NCBI RefSeq assembly: GCF_000613345.1
Contig: NZ_BAIS01000007.1
Coordinates: forward strand, 1 to 64,000
From: Prevotella disiens JCM 6334 = ATCC 29426
GTDB taxonomy: Bacteria > Bacteroidota > Bacteroidia > Bacteroidales > Bacteroidaceae
DNA length: 64,000 bases
Direction: 5' to 3'
Shown here: positions 27,533-36,729 of the stretch, piece by piece
Layout: the number at the start of each line of letters is the position of its first letter
Numbering within the stretch: position 1 is the first letter of the stretch
Notes under the pieces: generated by a model
The model's database searches: none
What the model was told of the DNA's origin: nothing
What the model saw: only the letters and a program-made list of their open reading frames with translations
Translations under genes and position numbers: made by a program

Positions 27533-28822
27533 ATGAAAAGGATTATTATTGCTATTAGCCTGTTATGCTTGCCATTTATACTTTTAGGACAGAATAATAT
27601 AGGAACAAACGACAACGAACAAGCAAACGAAATAGCGCACATATCACCCCCAAAAACTCCAGCGGAAAGGAAAAAGCTGTATGAGTCTTTGGCAATCATG
27701 GGCGATGCTGTGAGCCAATATAAACTTGCGCTTTGTTATGACGATGGAATCGGTGTTCCACAAAACTATGGTGAAGCGCTGAAATGGTATCGTAAATCCG
27801 CCGAACAAGGAGTGCCACAAGCACAACACAACCTCGGTTTTATGTACGCATTGGGCAATGGTGTACGACAGAGTTGGAAAGAAGCCGCAAAATGGTTTCA
27901 GCAAGCTGCCGACCAAGACCATACATTGGCACAATTCGCCTTAGGCTCATGTTACGAAAGTGGCAATGGCGTAGAACAAAATTATGTAGTTGCAGCAAAA
28001 TATTTTAGAGCAGCAGCTGCAAAGGGATTGCTGCCCGCTGTCAATGCCCTCGCCTCATTTTATTTTGAAGGGACAGGCATTGTGCAAAACTATGAAGAAG
28101 CACTAAAATTATACCGTCAAGCCGCCGAACAAGGCTACTCGGAATCACAATATAAACTCGGAGTTTGCTACCAAAAAGGCACAGGAGTGAAAGCCAATAT
28201 AAACGAAGCACTGAGATGGTTTTTAAGGGCTGCTCAACAAGGATATGCCCCTGCACAAAACGATTACGGCACTTATTTCTTAGATGAGAACAACCCTAAA
28301 AAAGATTATCCTACCGCTTTGTTCTGGCTACATAAAGCTGCCGAACAGGAAAATGCACAAGCCATGTACAACATTGCCGTAAGTTACGAAAACGGGTGGG
28401 GCGTAGCACAAAGCTTAGAAAATGCCATAAGTTGGTATCGAAAGGCTGCATTGGCAGGCGATGCCGATGCTATGCTGCAAATGGGATTGGCATACGCAGA
28501 CGGAAGAGGCGTGAAACAAAGTTGGACAGATGCCACTCAATGGCTTTTGAAAGGAGCAGAAGCGGGCAATGCGGAAGCCCAATCCTACTTTGCCTTGTGT
28601 CTTTTACAAGGTAAAGGCATAGCAACCGATGCTAAAAAAGCCGTAAAATGGTTGGAAAAAGCAATAGAACAAGGCAACGCAATGGCAGCTAACAATCTTG
28701 GATTTTGCTATCTCAACGGATTTGGTGTTGAAAAAGATAAAGAAAAAGCCAAATATTATTTTCAGAAATCAGCCGAAATGGGCTATGAGTTGGCAAAGAA
28801 AAATTTAAAATTCATAAAATAA
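27533..28822 (+). CDS. Sel1-repeat (TPR-like) exported protein, copy 1
   Basis: 429-residue protein with a signal peptide (MKRIIIAISLLCLPFILLGQ) and about ten Sel1-like repeats of 36 residues, for example A.KWYRKSAEQG.PQAQHNLGFMYA.GNGV. Sel1 repeats form alpha-solenoids that bind other proteins. The function here is unknown, and the signal peptide places it in the periplasm or at the surface. It is the same length as the next gene and similar over its whole length, so the two are a tandem duplication. Each has its own promoter. Confidence 0.88.
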   Translation: MKRIIIAISLLCLPFILLGQNNIGTNDNEQANEIAHISPPKTPAERKKLYESLAIMGDAVSQYKLALCYDDGIGVPQNYGEALKWYRKSAEQGVPQAQHNLGFMYALGNGVRQSWKEAAKWFQQAADQDHTLAQFALGSCYESGNGVEQNYVVAAKYFRAAAAKGLLPAVNALASFYFEGTGIVQNYEEALKLYRQAAEQGYSESQYKLGVCYQKGTGVKANINEALRWFLRAAQQGYAPAQNDYGTYFLDENNPKKDYPTALFWLHKAAEQENAQAMYNIAVSYENGWGVAQSLENAISWYRKAALAGDADAMLQMGLAYADGRGVKQSWTDATQWLLKGAEAGNAEAQSYFALCLLQGKGIATDAKKAVKWLEKAIEQGNAMAANNLGFCYLNGFGVEKDKEKAKYYFQKSAEMGYELAKKNLKFIK

Positions 28823-28891
28823 AAGTGTGGTAAATTTGCTCCCTTATGTTCTTGTAAGAATACATTTTTTAAAGAAAATATATACAATAAT

Positions 28892-28922
28892 TTGCAGTTT
28901 ATGGAATTTTTATTTAACTTTG
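28892..28922 (+). promoter_or_regulatory. Promoter of the second Sel1 gene and M64 peptidase
   Basis: TTG (28892-28894), 20 nt, TAACTTTG (28915-28922), then GC. The ATG follows at 28951. Confidence 0.7.
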
Positions 28923-28950
28923 CTTCATCATTTTTTCAAAAAGCCATAAA

Positions 28951-30240
28951 ATGAAAAGAAAAGTTATATTGTTTGCAGCGTTGCTTTTGCCCCTTTTCGT
29001 TTTAGCACAAAGCAATTTAGGCAAGGCGGACGATAAAAAAACAGATGATTTTGTACACGAAAACTATTTTGGAGGGTTTACACCTGAAGAATTTCAACTC
29101 TATAAAGATGCTGCAAAGGCTGGCGATGTTGATGCACAATACAACGTGGGCTACTGCTACGAGAATGGTGAAGGAGTGGAACAAAACTATAGCGAAGCCG
29201 CAAAATGGTATCGTAAAGCCGCTGAGCAAGGACTCTCTGCTGCACAACATGGCTTAGGATTTCTCTATGCCTACGGTCAAGGAGTGAAAGAGAATTGGAC
29301 AGAAGCTGCAAAATGGTTTAGCAAAGCTGCAGAACAAGGCTACGGACTGTCTATTTTTGCCATGGGAGCTTGTTACGAAGACGGCAATGGAGTTCCGCAA
29401 AACTTTGTAGAAGCCGCAAAATATTACCGCAAGGCAGTGGATAAAAATGTGGTTGAAGCCTACGAAGCACTCGGACGATTTTATTATATAGGTGGTGGCG
29501 TGCCGCAAAACTATGAAGAAGCTGTAAAATTATTTGCGAAAGGAGCAGCTTTGAGAAACCCTAATGCGCAATATTATTTAGGACTTTGCTATCATTTTGG
29601 CAATGGAATCAAGGCTGATACCACTGAAGCGGTGAAGTTGTACTTGCTATCGGCAGAACAAGGATTTGCTCCTGCACAAAACGAATTAGGTAATTTTTAT
29701 CTTACAGACCCAACTCATAAAGATTACAAAAAGGCACTTGAATGGCTGAATAAGGCAGTTGCCCAAGACTTGCCTGACGCTTTTTTCAACATGGCACTCT
29801 GTTATGAAGAAGGGTGGGGCGTTGAACAAAATTTGAAAACAGCGGTAGAGTGGAATCGCAAAGCTGCTTTAGCGGGCGATGCTGAGGCTATTACAAAAAT
29901 GGGAATTGCTTACGAAGAAGGAAAAGGTGTTGAACAAAATATGACCGATGCGGTGAAATGGTACCTGAAAGGTGCTGAATTAGGCAATTCGGACGCACAA
30001 ACCAACTATGCTAAGTGTCTTTTACAAGGCAATGGTATTACGCAAAATTACACAGAAGCCATAAAATGGTTGGAAAAAGCTGTTGCTCAAAAAAATCCAA
30101 TCGCTATTAATAACTTAGGATTTTGCTATCTCAATGGATTTGGTGTAACTGCCGACCTTGAAAAAGCTGAGCAATATTTTCAAAAAGCTGCCGATATGGG
30201 CTATGAATTGGCAAAGGAAAATCTAAAAATGCTAAAATAA
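28951..30240 (+). CDS. Sel1-repeat (TPR-like) exported protein, copy 2
   Basis: 429-residue paralogue of the preceding gene: signal peptide MKRKVILFAALLLPLFVLAQ, then about ten Sel1 repeats (A.KWYRKAAEQGLSAAQHGLGF, GNGVPQNFVEAAKYYRKAV). The C-terminal repeat NLGFCYLNGFGV is almost identical in both copies, while the N-terminal 50 residues differ. The M64 peptidase gene starts 6 nt after the stop, so the two are co-transcribed and the solenoid may act with that exported peptidase. Confidence 0.88.
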   Translation: MKRKVILFAALLLPLFVLAQSNLGKADDKKTDDFVHENYFGGFTPEEFQLYKDAAKAGDVDAQYNVGYCYENGEGVEQNYSEAAKWYRKAAEQGLSAAQHGLGFLYAYGQGVKENWTEAAKWFSKAAEQGYGLSIFAMGACYEDGNGVPQNFVEAAKYYRKAVDKNVVEAYEALGRFYYIGGGVPQNYEEAVKLFAKGAALRNPNAQYYLGLCYHFGNGIKADTTEAVKLYLLSAEQGFAPAQNELGNFYLTDPTHKDYKKALEWLNKAVAQDLPDAFFNMALCYEEGWGVEQNLKTAVEWNRKAALAGDAEAITKMGIAYEEGKGVEQNMTDAVKWYLKGAELGNSDAQTNYAKCLLQGNGITQNYTEAIKWLEKAVAQKNPIAINNLGFCYLNGFGVTADLEKAEQYFQKAADMGYELAKENLKMLK

Positions 30241-30246
30241 AGAATA

Positions 30247-31545
30247 ATGAAGAAATTCTCTACTATCCTTGTGTTACTCTTTGTCAGCACCATTGTGTTG
30301 GCACAAGACTTCAATCGCTATTTTATTGATGCCACATTGCGCATCGATTACACGTTTATTGGCAATATAAAGCAACAACATATTGCCGTTGATGAACTCT
30401 GTAAGATACCTCGTTGGTATGGTAAACATCAGCGATTGAGCGAATTACCTGTTGAAGGAAATGGACAAATTACCGTCCGCGACCACAAAACGCAAACCAT
30501 TATTTACCGTAATTCCTTCTCAACTTTATTCCAAGAATGGCTCTCTTACGATGAAGCAAAGACAGCGACAAAATCGTTTGAAAACGTTTTCCTCGTGCCA
30601 TTTCCTAAAGATACAGCCGACATCACCATAGAATTGCGCGACAATCGCCGTTCTGTGATGACACAACTCACCCATATGGTGGTCCCAAACGATATTCTAA
30701 TTCGTAAAATTGGGGATAAATCGGTTACGCCATACGAAACCTTGCAGCAAGCAGCCGATACTTCTCGTTGCATTCACATCGCCTATGTGGCAGAAGGATA
30801 TACCGAAGCAGAAATGCCAACCTTCCTAAACGACTGTCGCACAGCTATGGAAGCACTCTTTGCGCACGAGCCTTTCAAAACTTTACGCAACCGCTTTAAC
30901 GTGGTAGCCGTGAAAGCTCCGTCAGCCGAAAGTGGCACTTCCAACCCAGGAAAGGGCATTTGGAAGAACACCGCACTGCACTCTAATTTCAATACTTTTT
31001 ACAGCGACCGCTATCTAACTACGTTGCATCTCAAAGATTTGCACAATTGGTTGGCAGGAACTCCCTACGAACACATCATTGTTTTGGTGAATACTGACAA
31101 CTACGGAGGGGGCGGAATTCTCAATTCTTACAACCTTTCCATGACACATCACCGTGCGTTCAAACCTGTGGTAGTACACGAATTTGGACATTCTTTTGCA
31201 GGATTGGCTGACGAATATGCCTACGACTACGAAGCCATTCCAATGTTTCCCCACGACATTGAACCTTGGGAAAAGAACATTACCACTATGGTCGATTTTA
31301 AATCGAAATGGTCGGACATGGTGAAGAAGGGGACAAAGATACCAACCGAGCAGCCTGCCGACTTAGATAAGCCCAATGCCAAGAAAGAAAAGTGGCAAAT
31401 TGGTGCTTACGAACCAGCTGGTTACAGTATGCACGGCGTTTATCGTGCCTATCCCGATTGCCGTATGCGCACCAATAACAACCCCGAATTTTGTCCTGTT
31501 TGCCAGAAAGCAATCACCGAATTGGTGAAGTTTTACACAGAATAA
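30247..31545 (+). CDS. Exported M64 family (IgA peptidase-like) metallopeptidase
   Basis: 432-residue zinc metallopeptidase of family M64, whose founder was described as an IgA protease of Clostridium ramosum. The signal peptide MKKFSTILVLLFVSTIVLAQ is followed by a beta-rich N-domain, the catalytic domain opening HIAYVAEGYTEAEMPTFLND, and the zinc site HEFGHSFAGLADEY near residue 315 (HExxH plus a downstream acidic ligand). C-terminal Cys residues in FCPVCQKAI may form a disulfide. Cleavage of IgA is not implied by family membership alone. It follows the Sel1 gene by 6 nt. Confidence 0.9.
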   Translation: MKKFSTILVLLFVSTIVLAQDFNRYFIDATLRIDYTFIGNIKQQHIAVDELCKIPRWYGKHQRLSELPVEGNGQITVRDHKTQTIIYRNSFSTLFQEWLSYDEAKTATKSFENVFLVPFPKDTADITIELRDNRRSVMTQLTHMVVPNDILIRKIGDKSVTPYETLQQAADTSRCIHIAYVAEGYTEAEMPTFLNDCRTAMEALFAHEPFKTLRNRFNVVAVKAPSAESGTSNPGKGIWKNTALHSNFNTFYSDRYLTTLHLKDLHNWLAGTPYEHIIVLVNTDNYGGGGILNSYNLSMTHHRAFKPVVVHEFGHSFAGLADEYAYDYEAIPMFPHDIEPWEKNITTMVDFKSKWSDMVKKGTKIPTEQPADLDKPNAKKEKWQIGAYEPAGYSMHGVYRAYPDCRMRTNNNPEFCPVCQKAITELVKFYTE

Positions 31546-31685
31546 ATCAATTTTGCCAACCCTAACAGTCTGATAGCCTCCCTCAACACTCCGTTGGGAA
31601 GAAAGAAGCCTCCCCCAACCCCTCCGTTGGGAGGGGAGTGCAAATAGATAGTTGGTGGGGCAGGTGGGAATTGGCAGATGGGAAT

Positions 31686-31720
31686 AGTCGGACAAGTCTG
31701 AAAGGTCTGACGAGTCGGAC
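31686..31720. repeat. 9-bp tandem repeat after the M64 gene
   Basis: Four units (GTCGGACAA, GTCTGAAAG, GTCTGACGA, GTCGGACAC). The rest of 31546-31862 contains a CCCCTCC..GGGAGGGG hairpin-like phrase (about 31618-31636) and a terminator, with no gene. Confidence 0.8.
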
Positions 31721-31764
31721 ACAGCAATTGATGGTAGGTTGGTGGCTAAATGGTGCAACAAATA

Positions 31765-31813
31765 AAAAAACTCCCTTCTCCACGCAATTATGGGGAAGGG
31801 AGTTTTTTATTTT
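31765..31813. terminator. Bidirectional terminator between the M64 gene and ridA
   Basis: Arms AAAAAACTCCCTTCTCC (31765-31781) and GGGGAAGGGAGTTTTTT (31792-31808) pair with one C/G offset. T tracts on both strands suit the convergent genes on either side. Confidence 0.85.
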
Positions 31814-31862
31814 TCAACTTTGTTGAGCCTTCTGCTCCGCAAGTTTTTTTGACCTCTACGCT

Positions 31863-32237
31863 TTATTTTGCAGCGATGCACTCAACTTCTACCAAAGCAT
31901 TCTTTGGCAAAGTCTTTACAGCAATGGCTGAACGAGCAGGGAATGGTTCGTTGAAAAATTCAGCATAAACTTCGTTCATGGCTGCAAAATCGTTCATATC
32001 AGAGAGGAAAACAGTAGTTTTCATCACGTTAGCGAGCGAGATACCAGCTTCTTCGAGAATAGCCTTTGCGTTGGTGAGCGATTGGCGTGTTTGTTCTTTG
32101 ATACCACCAGGAGCAAATTCGCCTGTTGCAGGGTCGATAGGGAGCTGACCAGAAGTGATAACTAACCCGTTAGCTTCAATTGCTTGACTGTAAGGACCAA
32201 TTGCCTTTGGTGCTTTTGCTGTGTTTATAACTTTCAT
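31863..32237 (-). CDS. ridA: RidA family reactive imine/enamine deaminase
   Basis: 124-residue YjgF/YER057c/UK114 protein. Members hydrolyse 2-aminoacrylate and related enamines released by PLP enzymes, protecting other enzymes. Visible features are [20 protein letters not shown] near the N-terminus, [20 protein letters not shown], and the C-terminal [20 protein letters not shown] with the substrate-binding Arg. Length is normal. The promoter element TAACTTTG lies at 32343-32350 (minus), leaving a leader of about 100 nt that is unusually T-rich on the plus strand. Confidence 0.93.
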   Translation of the reverse strand: MKVINTAKAPKAIGPYSQAIEANGLVITSGQLPIDPATGEFAPGGIKEQTRQSLTNAKAILEEAGISLANVMKTTVFLSDMNDFAAMNEVYAEFFNEPFPARSAIAVKTLPKNALVEVECIAAK

Positions 32238-32342
32238 AATCTTTGGTTTTTATTTGTTTTTGGTTTTCTTTTTTATTGCCTTTGTTTTTCTTTTTTGTCG
32301 CCTTCGGTTTGTGTTGAACCATTGTGCCGTAGGTTTTCATGG

Positions 32343-32350
32343 CAAAGTTA
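32343..32350 (-). promoter_or_regulatory. Promoter -7 element of ridA
   Basis: TAACTTTG on the minus strand, 105 nt upstream of the ATG at 32237. Confidence 0.5.
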
Positions 32351-32427
32351 ATAATAAATTGTGAGTTTTGCAAAGATTTTTTTGTTTGCTTTTTTGTACC
32401 CATATACCTTTTTTCAACCTATTCTGT

Positions 32428-32522
32428 AAAAAAATAGAAGGTGTGCTTCAAAAAAGCACACCCTCATAGGTTTGAAAACCTGCGGCATATAGCCTTATTG
32501 TGATAAGATGTAGAATATCTTA
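32428..32522 (-). ncRNA. tracrRNA of the type II-C CRISPR-Cas locus
   Basis: Read on the minus strand, divergent from cas9. Bases 32497-32516 are an anti-repeat: their plus-strand sequence matches the first 20 nt of the CRISPR repeat except at three positions (G/A at the end and TT/AA inside). A crRNA-tracrRNA duplex with a UU/UU internal bulge is therefore expected. Downstream come a short nexus stem (GGC-TATAT-GCC, 32484-32494), a second stem (AGGTTT/AAACCT, 32468-32481) and a terminator stem GGTGTGC/GCACACC (32440-32462) ending in TTCTATTTTTTT. A promoter lies immediately upstream. The length is about 95 nt. Confidence 0.85.
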
Positions 32523-32527
32523 TGCTG

Positions 32528-32559
32528 CAAAAATAAGAATTTTGTTTGGAAATTGCAAA
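32528..32559 (-). promoter_or_regulatory. tracrRNA promoter
   Basis: Minus strand: TTTG (32556-32559), 20 nt, TATTTTTG (32528-32535), then CAGC. Transcription would start near 32521, exactly at the anti-repeat. Confidence 0.7.
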
Positions 32560-32595
32560 TATTATTACTATTTTTACAAAAAATAATTATAATCA

Positions 32596-35500
32596 ATGGA
32601 AAAACAACGAATATTAGGATTAGACCCTGGAACAAATAGTTTAGGTTGGGCTGTTCTTGATTTTGATAATTCAAAGCAAGAATATAACTTAGTTCGCAAA
32701 GGAGAAGTTATTTTTGAAGAAGGTGTTGGTAAAAGCGAAAGGGGCGAATTTTCTAAAGCTGCCTATAGAACTTTTTACAAATCAACGCGTAAGCACTATT
32801 TTCGCCGCAGACTGCGCAAAATAGAAGTGCTAAAAGTATTGGTTAAATATGATTTTTGCCCATATCTATCAGACGATTTGTTAAAACAATGGCACGAAAA
32901 GAAAATTTATCCAGCAGTTAAAGAATTTATGGATTGGCAGCGAACCAGCGATGCAGAAGGAAAAAATCCATACTATGACCGCCATTGCTGTTTGAACGAA
33001 AAGTTGGATTTATCATTAAAATCAGATAGATACATTTTAGGAAGAGCATTGTACCACCTTACGCAACGAAGAGGTTTTAAAAGCAACAGATTGATACAAA
33101 ATAATGATGAAAATGAAGAAGGAAAGGTTAAGAAGGGTATTTCAGAATTAAGTACAGAAATGCAAGAAGCCAATTGCAACTATCTTGGAGATTATTTCTA
33201 TAAACTTTATACCGAGAAAGGTAATACTGTGCAAATTCGCAAACGATATACTGACAGAGAAAAGCATTATAAAAACGAATTTAATGCTATTTGTGAGAAG
33301 CAAGAACTTAACGAAACTATCGTAAAAGAATTAGACAAAGCCATCTTCTTTCAACGTAAATTGAAGCCTCAAAGACATGGTGTTGGTAAATGCACATTTG
33401 AGCCAAATAACCGCCGATGCGCAATTTCACACCCTGATTTTGAACGATTCAGAATGCTATGCTTTATCAATAACATCAAAATAAAACTCCGTTTGAAGAA
33501 AATTTACGCCCTTTAAATAATGAAGAAAAAGCATTGATAGAACCTCTTTTTTATAGAAAATCAATTAAAAACTTTGATTTTGAGGAGATTGCAAAAAAGT
33601 TGGCAGGGAAAAATAATTACTGTTATATAAAAGATGATTCTTCAAAGCAATATAAATTCAACTATCGCATGTCGCAAGGTGCTTCTACATGCCAGACCAT
33701 TGCAAAGCTAAAATCTATTTTTGGTGAAGAGTGGAAAAATGGTATTGCAGAAACATATACTAATAGAAGAAAAAAGGAAGGGCTTAAGAAACAAGCTGAA
33801 ATGGTTGATGATATTTGGAATGTTCTCTATTCTGTGTCAGAATGCGATGTACTAAAAGATTTTGCAATAAATAAGTTACAGCTTGACGAAAAAACTGCAG
33901 ACAATTTTTCTAAAACCAAATTAGCACAAGGCTTTGCTACATTGAGTTTAAAAGCTATCAGAAAAATATTACCTTTCTTAGAGCAAGGTTTTGGCTACAC
34001 CGAAGCTGTCTTTCTTGCAAATATTCCTACAGTTGTAGGTAAAGAATATTGGAATAACGAAGATATTCGTAATGATATTATGGAAGAAATCAAGACTATA
34101 TTTTATCATAATACTTTAAAGACAAACGATTCACATAATACCATACTTTTTTGTATTAAAGATATTTTAAGCAATAATTTTGATTTAGCTCCAGGGGCAA
34201 TAGATAAACTATATCACCCATCAATGATAAATGTTTATAAAGATGTTATACCCAATGAAGATGGCATTCTTCAATTGGGTTCACCAAAAATAGATGCCGT
34301 CAAAAATCCAATGGCAATGCGTTCTCTTCATATCATTAGAAAAGTCGTAAATGAATTATTAAGAGAAGGTATCATCAATAGTGATACAGAAGTAAGAATT
34401 GAATATGCAAGAGAATTAAACGATGCTAATAAACGTCATGCTATAGCGGATTGGCAAAAAAAACAATACGGAAAGCATCAGAAATATAGAAAAGAAATAA
34501 AAGAATTATTCAAAGCTGAAACAGGTTTTGAAATTGAACCTAATGAAACTGATATTCTTAAATTTGAATTATGGGAGGAGCAAAATCATATTTGCCTATA
34601 TACAGGACAAGAAATCGGAATTTCCGAATTTGTAGGAGAAAATCCAAAATATGATATAGAACATACTTTTCCAAGAAGTTTAGGTGGTGATAGTACAAAA
34701 ATGAATATGACGCTCTGTGAAAATAAATTTAATAGAGAAAACAAGCAAAAGAAATTGCCTTCAGAGTTAGCAAACCATTCCGAAATTTTGGAACGTATAG
34801 ATGATTGGAAAAAGAAAATTTATATTTTGCAAAAAAAATATGACAGCATACGTACTCATAATGGAATGGACAAAGAAAACAAAGATAAAAAAATTGTGAG
34901 TAGGCACAAAATAAAATTGGAGTTAGACTATTGGAAAGGGAAATATAACCGCTTTACAATGACCGAAATACCAGAGGGATTTAGTCGCAGACAGGGTATG
35001 GGTATTGGATTAATATCTCGCTATGCAGGTTTATACCTTAAAACAATATTCCATAAAAAAGATAATCCACAAAAGTCTAATGTTTATATCGTAAAAGGAT
35101 CTATTACGGCAGAGTTTCGTCGTATATGGAATATACAAGACGATTACGAGAAAAAATGCCGCGATAACCATATTCACCATTGCATTGATGCTATTGTGGT
35201 AGGTTGCATTGGAAAAAGAGAATATGACTTAATGGCGCAATTTTATCGAGATGAAGAAAAATATAGATGGGAAAAGAAGAAAAAACCTTTCTTCAAAAAG
35301 CCTTGGGAAACATTTACTCAAGATATGCTTTCATTGAAAGATGAAGTTCTTACTGTACATTTTAATCCGAGCAATTTTACTAAAAAGGCACATAAGAAAG
35401 TCTTTACACCAAAAGGGATATTTGTTGCTCAGGGAGATTGCGCACGAGTAAAACTTCATAAAGGAAGCTATTTTGGTGCAATAGAGCAAAAAGGGGAAAT

Positions 35501-36248
35501 TAAATATGTTATGCGAAAAGAATTAAGCGCATTAAAAATCGAAGATATAAAGAATATAGTTGATGCTGTAGTTAAAGAAAAAGTACTTGCTGTAGTAAAA
35601 AAGAAAGGTTTTAAACAAGCAATGGCTGAACCTATCTACATGAACGAAGATAAACGCATATTGATAAAGAAAGTTCGCCTATTCGTTTCCCAAGCAAATC
35701 CTCTGATTGTTAAGAAGCATAGAGACCTTTCTTCTAAAGAGTATAAACAAAATTATTATGTTGATAATGAAGGAAATCTAATGATAGCCATGTATGAAGG
35801 AGTTAAAAAGAATGGAAAAATTGATAGAGAAATTACAGTTGTAAATAATTTAGAAGCTGCAAAATTCTTTAGGCAGAGTCAAAAAAATAATGCAGAAAAA
35901 CAACTAATATCACATTTAAGTCCCAAAAATGGTTATCCATTAAAGACCGTCTTAACTCAAAAACAATTGGTTTTGATGTACGAAGATAGTCCAAAAGAAA
36001 TAAAATTGAGAGATACAAAAAATATGGTAAAAAGGCTCTACCAGGTTTTTGGAATAGAAAAAGATGGACGTGTTAAACTGAAATTCCATCAAGAAGCCCG
36101 TTCCGAAGGCTTGAACATAAATAGTGCAGCATTTAAAATACAAGATACTCCAGAATCATTATACCGACATACTAAATCAAATTTGAAGGTGTTAGTAAAT
36201 GGAGTGGACTTTAAAATAAATATTTTAGGAGAAATATCATTAATATAA
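32596..36248 (+). pseudogene. cas9: Cas9 endonuclease, type II-C, single-base frameshift
   Basis: RNA-guided DNA endonuclease. Restoring one A in the A4 run at 33483-33486 turns the two frames into one protein of about 1217 residues: NIKIK continues TPFEENLRPLNNEEKALIEP across the break, near residue 297 at the RuvC-I/REC side. All catalytic parts are present in merged numbering: RuvC-I GLDPGTNSLG (Asp10), arginine-rich bridge helix 57-80, RuvC-II RIEYAREL (Glu603), HNH DIEH (His690), and RuvC-III HHCIDA (His861, Asp865). Size and organisation fit compact II-C enzymes of Bacteroidetes. As sequenced the gene encodes no full Cas9. A sequencing deletion is likelier than true inactivation, because the array, tracrRNA and all motifs are intact. 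Confidence 0.93.
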
Positions 36249-36299
36249 CGCTTATGCCCAAATACTGATTATTGTTCAAAAATTTGCAAAGATAGAGAA

Positions 36300-36638
36300 A
36301 TGAGTGAATTTAGATTAAATGCTTACCATATTATGTGGCTATTTATTATGTTCGATTTGCCCACGATTACAACAAAGGATAAAAAAGAATCTGCTCGATT
36401 TAGAAAAGATTTAGAAAAAGATGGCTTTACAATGCATCAGTTTAGTATCTATGTTCGGTATTGTGCATCGTTAGAAATAGCCAAAGTGCATATAAAACGA
36501 GTAAAATCACTTGTACCTTTAGCAGGAAAAGTTAGCATACTAATGGTAACTGATAAACAATATTCTAAAATGATAAATATTTGGGGAGGAATAAAGAAAA
36601 AATCTCCTTCAACACCTGTACAGTTAGAACTTTTTTAG
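36300..36638 (+). CDS. cas2: CRISPR-associated endoribonuclease/adaptation protein Cas2
   Basis: 112-residue Cas2, a ferredoxin-like dimer that bridges two Cas1 dimers during spacer integration. The early strand WLFIMFDLPTITTKDKKE carries the conserved Asp of the beta-1 motif near residue 18. It is followed by ARFRKDLEKDGFTMHQFSIYVRYC, the typical II-C Cas2 sequence, and it ends VQLELF. It lies 51 nt after cas9, exactly where cas1 normally intervenes, and 91 nt before the array. No cas1 is encoded anywhere in the window. Confidence 0.93.
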   Translation: MSEFRLNAYHIMWLFIMFDLPTITTKDKKESARFRKDLEKDGFTMHQFSIYVRYCASLEIAKVHIKRVKSLVPLAGKVSILMVTDKQYSKMINIWGGIKKKSPSTPVQLELF

Positions 36639-36729
36639 TAAATTTGCAGTTAAAAGATTATATCAAGTTCACTTCATATAACATAAAAATATTATAACTC
36701 GTTGTAAAACAGTTTGCTATGCAATGTAT
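36639..36729 (+). promoter_or_regulatory. CRISPR leader with possible promoter
   Basis: 91-nt AT-rich leader between cas2 and the first repeat. TAAATTTG (36639-36646) fits the -7 consensus, with CTG at the -33 distance, so pre-crRNA would start near 36650. Leader position is also supported by the decayed repeat being at the far end. Confidence 0.5.

Noticed and set aside
36287-36294. TATCTTTG on the minus strand between cas9 and cas2, possible antisense promoter
   Set aside because: No -33 element at the expected distance and no minus-strand gene behind it. It could be chance or a relic of the missing cas1 junction.
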